DNA from: Lepidodermella squamata
Taxonomy: Eukaryota > Gastrotricha
Direction: 5' to 3'
Assembly (NCBI GenBank): GCA_047495785.1
Contig: JBLDXI010000003.1
Location: 992,001 to 1,056,000, forward strand
DNA length: 64,000 nucleotides
Shown here piece by piece: positions 57,801 to 64,000 of the stretch; the first letter of the stretch is position 1; every line of letters starts with the position of its first letter. Made by a program: the position numbers and the translations under genes. The notes beneath the pieces were generated by a model. It saw only the letters and a list, made by a program, of their open reading frames with translations, was not told the origin of the DNA and did no database searches.

Positions 57801-60800
57801 GGCGATGTAAGCCAGCTGCCGACGGCGCCCGATCGACCAACCATAATCGCAGTGTCCCGTCCTCTCCAACGTGCTGAAACCGGCCACGGCGATGGAAGCC
57901 ACCCACCTATTATCATTCGACTGGCTCAACCTGCCCGAAGTTCCCCTGTTGATTATGTCGGCGGTAGCCAACAGGGCAAGGCTCCCCATCAGCCTGTTGC
58001 CCCACAACTCGGTGCGTTAACTGAGCAGGACAACCAAGGTGGCCGAGTGAGTGGTGTAGAAAGGCTTATTCCTGAACCTGAACCCGATGTACCTTATGTT
58101 CGAGCCGACGGGCGGACAGTTTGGAATTTTTCAAAGCAGTTTTCACCGGTCGATAGATCTAGTGTATTTATAAAACGGAATGTCTATTCGTACATAACTA
58201 TGTACGCGATAATTGCTATTCGTACATAGTTTCGATATGCTTTTTTCTAAGATAAACGGCTTGCTCAATTTTCATCCCATCAATCTAATTTGTTGCGTGC
58301 TGATAGCTGACCATCAGGCCTATCTCCCCTCAAAAAATCACCATTGGACCCCCTAAGGTAGATTCGCAAAATATCATTATTTAAATTGTTTTTCACGACC
58401 CTAGATGGATTACTTTGGAAGATAATCTGACGAAATTTGACCATTAGATAGGCCTCACTTTGCTGCATCTCCCTGTGAAATTCCATGGTATCATCGTCAA
58501 ATCTCGAATTTCCACACCCATTTGAATAACTCTGAAAATTCGCGCAAAACTATGTACGAATAGCAATTTTCGCGTACATAGTCATGTACGAATAGCTTGA
58601 CCCTTTATAAAAAAACAGTGATCCATTGTGACGTAATCACTGCTTTTAGTACACAAACTCACGGTTTTTTGAACATAATTTGAAAAGTACATATCTAGAA
58701 CCGCCTTGAAAAACTGAATATGATAGGCCGAAAAAGTCACTTTTGAAAAATGGTGTCGATAGCACTTTTAGTCGCTGCTATGACGATATACCGTATTTGT
58801 TCCTATAGCAGCCCGGGTTACTAAAATTTCAAGCTCGAAATTTTGAAAATAATTTTTGGTGAATCCTTCATTTTTGATGTTTCCGAACCGACTTGACCCC
58901 TCAACCCTGGGCTACTATTAGGGATGGGCGATTATTAGTGGATGGGCTACTTTCGGAACAAATACGGTATTTCCGAGAATCGCAATAAATAAGTAGAAAC
59001 GAAAGGGTTTTTTATTTCTATATTTAATAGACCCGTCTTCAATTCCAAGATGGATTCCCAAGTTGGGTTTAGGCCTCAAAGTCAATTTTGACAGACAAAA
59101 AATTGAATAATTCATAATTGAAACTGACCTCAATTTCGTCTGATTTCTTCGCTTTCATCGCATCCTCGCCTGTGAACATGATCTCACGGCGTCGCAGCCT
59201 AAGCGCCGCCAGTTTGCCACGCGCCTTATCCAGTTCGATTTTCGCTGCTTCCAACTCGAGCTCGGCGTCATTCAACGCCTGTTTCGCCAGTTGAACCTGC
59301 GACTCGTTGCTAGGCGGCGTCGAGTCCAGAAATTTGAACCGCCGGTTGTAGCTATCCTGGCCCGACTTGACGCTCTGAGTCTTCAGCTGAACTTCACGCT
59401 CCGCTGCGTCGATTTGATCGTCCAACTGCTCGCAACGCGCTTTCTTCAACTCCTCAACCTAAATACAATTAAAATAAAAATTTCAAGGTATTGCTAGGTG
59501 TAAGGACAACTAGGTTATATCTATAATTGTAGGGCTGGCCCTTCTGCGACCTGCGCAAGTGATTCGCACCTGACACTTATCCACTGAAATATTTCTTCAT
59601 TTTCCATGTTTCATGATTATAAACTATGGGTTTGAAGAAAACTGTTGAACCTTTCCATTCAACAAAACAAGCATCTGTAAGGTTGTGGAAATCAGAATAT
59701 CCATCCTCTCGATTTCCAGCCTATCATGGACATTCCGATACGAAGCAGATTATTCACCGAAAATCTAAGGTTGCCTTTTTCGCCCCGGCGTATTCATTTG
59801 CCCGAACAAAAAATGTCGAGCGCGCGTGTCGTAAAACAACGGGAATACTGCAACTGCAACTGACTAAATTAGAAGGCGCGTGCCTCAAGGCAAGACGTGT
59901 TTCTGTGCCAGTTTCCACCGGTGCATCAAGCTCTCCCTCAGGCTATCAAGCCCGCCCAGCAGTGATGATGCTGTTCATTTGCTTTTTGTTCTCTGTTTGA
60001 GGCATAAAATAACGAATGAAGCTCGCCAGGATATTGCTGCTCTGATTCGGCGTTTGTTAAAATCATTCTTCTGCTCTACTCAAATTTCTTTCTCTGACAT
60101 TTCTGCCTATAAGTATGAAATATTTTCTGATTTCTTGGTCCAAGGATCGCTCGCTCACATGATGTGGTCTGATGACAACATGCTTCAAGGCTTCACTTAA
60201 CTGCAACTGGGTGTTGCCGGGTACCTTCGCATTAACTGGCAAGACGCTGGAAATTTCTACACGCCGAAATTGTTGCCAATGGCTACGAGGCTGAGATTCA
60301 AGTCGCACATAATGCCATCCTTCGTATGAACCAAGCACCGATCAAGTCGAAGAAACTGAAGCCTTCGGTCATCACCAGCGACAGCGAAGACGAATATGTG
60401 CTTCTGCGACCATCTCCTTATCCATATCGTTAGCGGCGCGCCAAAACAACCACTTTACTATTTATAGATTTTATATGGATAGTACGATCGAGAGTAGAAA
60501 AAAATCAGTGCTCAAATGGCCTATCGTACTTTATCATTACGTTCAGCGACTTCAAGTACGATCGAATGAATCATCTAAGTGGTTGTTTTGGCGCGCCGCT
60601 AACGATATCCAACGCCATCTCCTTCAGCGACACCGGCGAAGTCTGTTCCGGCCGAACTCGTTCGCATGCCGCCTCCAAAGCCGATTCAGCTGGGCGGCAA
60701 AACACCCGCGTTGTCTCAACCTGTTCGTACACTTGGCACGTTTCGCCAGCTCTCGAGCGAACGGTCTCAATACGTCTCGGCTACGCCGTCGTCGTCATCT

Positions 60801-62099
60801 TCTACACGCCCACTATCATCGTCTATCGAAGAAACTTCAGCCGATGGTCGCGAATCAAGGGTAGGTCATCTGATTTTTATTCAGCTTATTTTCTTCGGTA
60901 TAACCGACAAGGACTAGATGGCACTGCTGCTGTGCCGTTCCGAAGGTGCCTTACCGATCAAATGGCCTGCATTGCCTTTGTCGTTGAAAGTTGGTCATCA
61001 CCTTCTACTTGCCAGAGCCCGAAATTTTACATCGTTTTTCGATGGTCACCAAGCTTCAGTGGCTGGTGGACAGTAGAGCCTAGTGGCCGAGTGGTTCGTG
61101 TTATCAGCGATCAACACATGCGCTCTGACGTCGAATTCGCTTTTCACGCTCTGCCTGGCAAGCAGACCTTCTGCAATCAAGCCGTGCGTCAATCGCGGTA
61201 AATAACAGCTAGGGCCAACCAAGATCATCCAAAACGACTTGAGCCAAGATCTTCTAAGATTTTGCAAAGATCGCGCAGAAACGCGGCCGATCTCAAAGGA
61301 TATTTGCTGATCATTGAAGAATCTAACTAAGACCAATTCTCCAGGGGTGAAATTCGTCAAAGTGCGAATATCGGTGATAACACAACAAAAAATAGGGTAA
61401 AAAATGTCGAAATTGTTCTTACTTCGCGTTTATGCTTCTCCTTTGTCCGGTTGATGACGCTCAGCATGTGCTCGGTCTGGGCAATGTTCCACGACTGGAA
61501 GACAGCTTTCATGACTTCGTTCGGCGACACCTGCTCCGGCGTCTGGCCGTCATCGGCGTACAGCCGCGGGTCCGCGCCCGTTTCCAGCAGCACTTCAACG
61601 GCATCGACATGACCGCAAAACGCCGCTCGCCACATTGGAGTACGACCGAACTGCCCACGAGCGTTTGGATCAGCTTCAAGACTGACTAGATACCGGATAG
61701 CGTCCACACTCCCACCGGCTAAAGAATAAAGGAAAGAAAAATGTCAATATTTTCCTGAAGTAAGGTTATAGAACTACAGAATCTAAACCTAAAATAAAGA
61801 TAAAATGGATATTTTGAATCGTGCTTACTGGCTGCTTCAGAAAGCGGCGTGTTGCCATTAGGATCCGTGCAGTCGACAAGGGCTCGAACTCGCCGCGACC
61901 CGGCCAATTTTCGAAATTTATCAGGCACATTTCGCTTGGTGGTTGTGGCAGGCTTGGACGATGCATCGCCGCGTTCATTCGACGCGCCTTCTTCATCTTG
62001 AACTTCCTTGGCGCGAACTTCGTCGAATACTGCCTGCAGCGTACTCACATCGCCGTCATACGCAGCTTCCAGCACTTTTTTCTTGTATCGATTGAATTC
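54821..62099 (-). CDS. IQ motif/ankyrin repeat protein (IQANK1-like), 5' exons not found
   Basis: Four phase-matched exons: 62099-61829, 61718-61423, 59458-59129, 55381-54821. The first two encode ankyrin repeats (DPNGNTPLSEAATGGSVDAIRYL; GRTPMWRAAFCGHVDAVEVLL; GADPRLYADDGQTPEQV); the split codon at 61829/61718 restores the repeat. The third encodes a long coiled coil (KARCEQLDDQIDAAEREV...ALRLRRREIMF). The last encodes a domain starting LDDVLILDIGDKLSRSD with PLLIDPSGQAATFLRYRDTN and a C-terminal VVTSNPVPPD, the layout of IQANK1-type proteins whose C-terminus resembles a dynein/AAA nucleotide-binding region. N-terminal exons with the IQ motif should lie beyond 62.1 kb; none was recognised. 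Introns of 2.0 and 3.7 kb are unusually long for this window and are full of repeats. The name is by overall architecture; function in animals is poorly known. Confidence 0.68.
55481..55560. repeat. (TTAA/AATT)n simple repeat
   Basis: Five or more AATT units followed by T/A-rich low-complexity sequence at the 3' end of the long intron of the IQ/ankyrin gene. Confidence 0.7.
55568..56002 (+). pseudogene. BED-type zinc-finger transposon fragment in intron
   Basis: 144-codon ORF with YEYQCNIDGCTAVIKTYTSS...TLNRHIASKHVE: a Cx4C...Hx4H finger as found at the N-terminus of hAT transposases. It is followed by a basic stretch, then ends. No catalytic core follows, so it is a fragment or single-domain remnant, antisense to the host gene. 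Confidence 0.45.
56575..57412. repeat. Two clusters of short palindromes (TACGCACATGTGCGTA type)
   Basis: Clusters at about 56579-56750 and 57296-57410 contain at least seven units around the palindrome ATACGCACATGTGCGTAT, most followed by GGC plus GCC or TAT. Variants keep dyad symmetry (ACGCACATTTGCGT, ATACGCATATTTGCGTAT). Units are spaced about 30-50 bp. Confidence 0.75.
57543..58183. other. Intronic ORF region of uncertain nature
   Basis: 57693-58229 (+) is a Pro/Gln-rich ORF (PEPEPDVPYVRADGRTV) that runs into the adjacent MITE. It may be a remnant of a retroelement ORF or an unrelated gene fragment. No domain recognised. Confidence 0.3.
58185..58595. mobile_element. 411-bp MITE with 48-bp TIR
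   Basis: Left end CTATTCGTACATAACTATG and the right end, read in complement, CTATTCGTACATGACTATG match over about 48 bp with two differences. Each TIR itself contains two copies of CTATTCGTACAT. The interior has no ORF of note. Confidence 0.82.
59626..61360 (+). other. Possible plus-strand gene remnant inside the IQ/ankyrin intron
   Basis: Several open segments on the plus strand look protein-like: 59626-60000, 60001-60200 (LIRRLLKSFF...DISAYKYEIFSDFLVQG), 60240-60420 (LHAEIVANGYEAEIQVAHNAI...SDSEDEYVLLRPSPYP) and 60610-60860 (ELVRMPPPKPIQLGGKTPAL...SSSSSTRPLSS, ending at a GT donor). The MITE at 60423-60608 interrupts the last two. Frames do not join simply; I treat this as a decayed or TE-derived gene. 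Confidence 0.3.
60423..60608. mobile_element. 186-bp MITE with perfect 32-bp TIR
   Basis: Ends ATATCGTTAGCGGCGCGCC and the exact inverted complement ending GGCGCGCCGCTAACGATAT, extending to ACCACTT. The interior also contains inverted GTACGATCGA motifs. Confidence 0.85.
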
Positions 62100-62766
62100 C
62101 TAAAAATATAGGAAAGCTTTTAGAACTGCCCAGTCACAAATATAGTTATAATTGTCCAAGTTTAAAACTATTTCAAGAAATCTCAAGCCGGCTATGATCA
62201 TCGATTCAACAGAAGATTCCCTCGGTGAATCCGCAAAAGCTACTCGGGTTATCAACACTCAACTGAGCAGCCATCAAGCTGGCTTCAACGTAACCCCGTA
62301 ATCGCACTACCTGCTAGGCCGAACATACACGTTCCCGAAGATTGCCTACACTTCCTTGTTGGTTTGGGAAGAACAAGGAATGAAGAATAATAAACATTCC
62401 GGTTTTAAACAAACTTGGTTTTTGGCGAGTACTTTACAAAAACGGCACCGTCTAATTTGGTAAAAGACATGGCTAACATTGTACCTCATATCTGTCTCTC
62501 GTCCTGACACTGGACTGGATGCGAATGGTGATTATACATTTTGCATAGAACGCTGTCACTACAACATGTGTACTGTTTCCGCGCCAGTTTTTCAAACGCA
62601 TCCAAGCAGGATCACGACTTGGCGCAATCATTACCCACGAGCACCGCCCAACTGTCAGCTTGGCTAACGCAACATTGAACAATTTCGTCTTTCCGCCGTT
62701 CACTTTTGATTTCGGAGACCCCGAGTTGATCAAGGTAACTTCCTCAGACTGCATGCTTAGAATTCG

Positions 62767-62935
62767 GAGTGCCCTAGGGTTCCGTCTTGGGACCTATATT
62801 ATTTACGATCTACGTGAATGAACTGCCTCAGACATCACTCAAGTCTACTGTTATTCAATATGCAGATGACAACACCATTTATTTCTCGGCTGAAATCGAT
62901 GTTTCTGAAATCGAAAGACCTTGAAAATCGTGTAA
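62767..62935 (+). pseudogene. LINE (Jockey/I-like) reverse transcriptase fragment
   Basis: Reads GVP-stop-GSVLGPILFTIYVNELPQ...VIQYADDNTIYFS, the RT palm motifs including catalytic YADD. A TAG replaces the expected Gln codon in GVPQGS, and the frame ends within 60 codons, so it is dead. Confidence 0.75.
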
Positions 62936-64000
62936 ACTATAGCTAATAGGTTCTAACTGTCTCAAAAAATCCTTGCTAATGATTGTTACACTGAAATCAA
63001 TTGGCAAGTACCAATATTACTATAAACGGGGTCTCAATTGAAAAAACACATTCGATTTGTTTGTTGGGTTTCACTCAAGACGAAAAACTGCTCTACAGGG
63101 AACTAATCGGGTCCCCCACAGAGTAGCAGGCTTCAAATAAAGCAGAGAGCAACAAATGGTGCACACTTCAGACCAAATGGCTTCAGAGCACTCTCATAAA
63201 AAAATAAAAAAGTAAAAAAAGTATTAAGCTATGATCACCATATGTTTTGGAATTAATGCTATTATTTTACTTTGAAGCCATTTTTTAATTTTGCTTTGAG
63301 GTCATGGTGCTTTGAAGCTTTTGCTTTGAAGCCTGTTACTAAATTTTCCCTACTTTGTAGGGGACCCAACTAAGCGAGAAAGCTTGCTCGAAAGGCTCGA
63401 AAAGGTATTAATGCTCTTCAATTAGCGGCAAAAATGGCTTGATAGGGACTGCCTGAAATCAATGGCAAATGGCTTGGTTTTTTTGCTTTGATATTATCCT
63501 AAATGAAACCTTTCCGACTTCTCTACAAAAACTAACAAATTACTGTCAAGCTACTAGAAACGTAGGTATACTTCGGAAATATTAATTCTGAGAAAAATAA
63601 CGGAAAAAATCAGAGTTTTGGTCTGGTCTTTCTAAAGTATACCAAACCTATACCAATACCAATACCAATACCGGTCCGAGACCGGTTTGGCCGTAATAAA
63701 GGTGATGGTATGGTCTACGGTATAGCTTAAGGCGGTCTGGTATGGTCTTCCGATGTCGGTATTTGCAAAAAATTCGAAAAGCGCTTCAGCAAGCGATATA
63801 ATCCACCTGGCACAACGTGGCGTCTTTGCACTACACGCTACTAGTCAGGTTAAAACGCACATATGTATATTCGCAACAACTTGTACATTATTCCAAAGAT
63901 AAAAAGTATTCTGATCATACCGCGCTGTACCAAATAATTGCGCGCGCGTTGAAACATCAACTTTTTAACGCTGAGGAATTTTGAAAAACAAATTAGATAT
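62936..64000. other. Intergenic, repeats only
   Basis: Contains degenerate GCTTTGAAGC repeats (about 63260-63340) and an ACCAAT microsatellite (about 63640-63675). No gene recognised to the window edge; the 5' exons of the IQ/ankyrin gene were not identified here. Confidence 0.45.

Noticed and set aside
61079-61145. A second tRNA-like A box (GTGGCCGAGTGGTTCG)
   Set aside because: No acceptor or T-stem pairing around it and no terminator; the match is probably chance.

Overview
The window is nuclear DNA from an invertebrate animal. It has spliced genes with canonical GT/AG introns, many only about 50-80 bp long, and a metazoan gene set: STAT transcription factors, family C (GABA-B-like) GPCRs, a TINAG-like matrix protein, MsrB, and an IQ/ankyrin protein resembling IQANK1. 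It also carries eukaryotic mobile elements (Crypton, pogo/jerky, piggyBac-type, Tc1-type, hAT-type and LINE fragments). I cannot fix the phylum. Small introns and TTAGGG-type repeats fit several invertebrate groups. Exon models were built by eye from splice sites, reading phase and paralogue comparison; no search was run.

Layout. 1-2.4 kb: a Crypton-type tyrosine recombinase gene, open at the left edge, with a fold-back element in an intron. 3.4-6.8 kb (-): STAT paralogue A. 7-12.6 kb: nest of non-autonomous transposons. 13.8-14.6 kb (-): 5' fragment of a STAT gene. 15-17 kb: more MITEs. 17.2-21.7 kb: a 4.4-kb pogo/jerky-like transposon that encodes a DDE transposase spliced to an OTU cysteine-protease domain, plus a separate HIRAN-domain gene; its deleted derivative lies beside it at 16.7 kb. 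22.7-23.1 kb: R2-like LINE relic. 24.1-27.7 kb (-): STAT paralogue B. 28.2-31.0 kb (-): STAT paralogue C.

32-45 kb (+): a cassette of a GABA-B-like GPCR followed by a small secreted helical protein, present twice complete (32.2-35.8 and 37.3-41.1 kb), once as receptor 3' end plus complete secreted gene (43.3-44.8 kb, a nearly perfect 1.67-kb duplication), and once as a receptor 3' relic (36.1-36.4 kb). 46.3-49 kb: a six-exon TINAG-like gene (-) with a complete MsrB gene (+) inside one intron; the MsrB 3' end overlaps one of the host's coding exons antisense. 49.4-54.8 kb: no convincing gene, unusual base composition (CG-alternating runs, AT-rich trinucleotide runs, TTAGGG arrays). 54.8-62.1 kb (-): IQ/ankyrin protein with two long introns holding MITEs, palindrome clusters and a BED-finger fragment. 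62.8 kb: a LINE reverse-transcriptase fragment.

The most striking observations are the DDE-OTU fusion with a HIRAN partner, the co-duplicated receptor/secreted-protein cassette (candidate receptor-ligand pair), the internal duplication of the linker-domain exon in two STAT paralogues, and the nested MsrB gene with antisense coding overlap.
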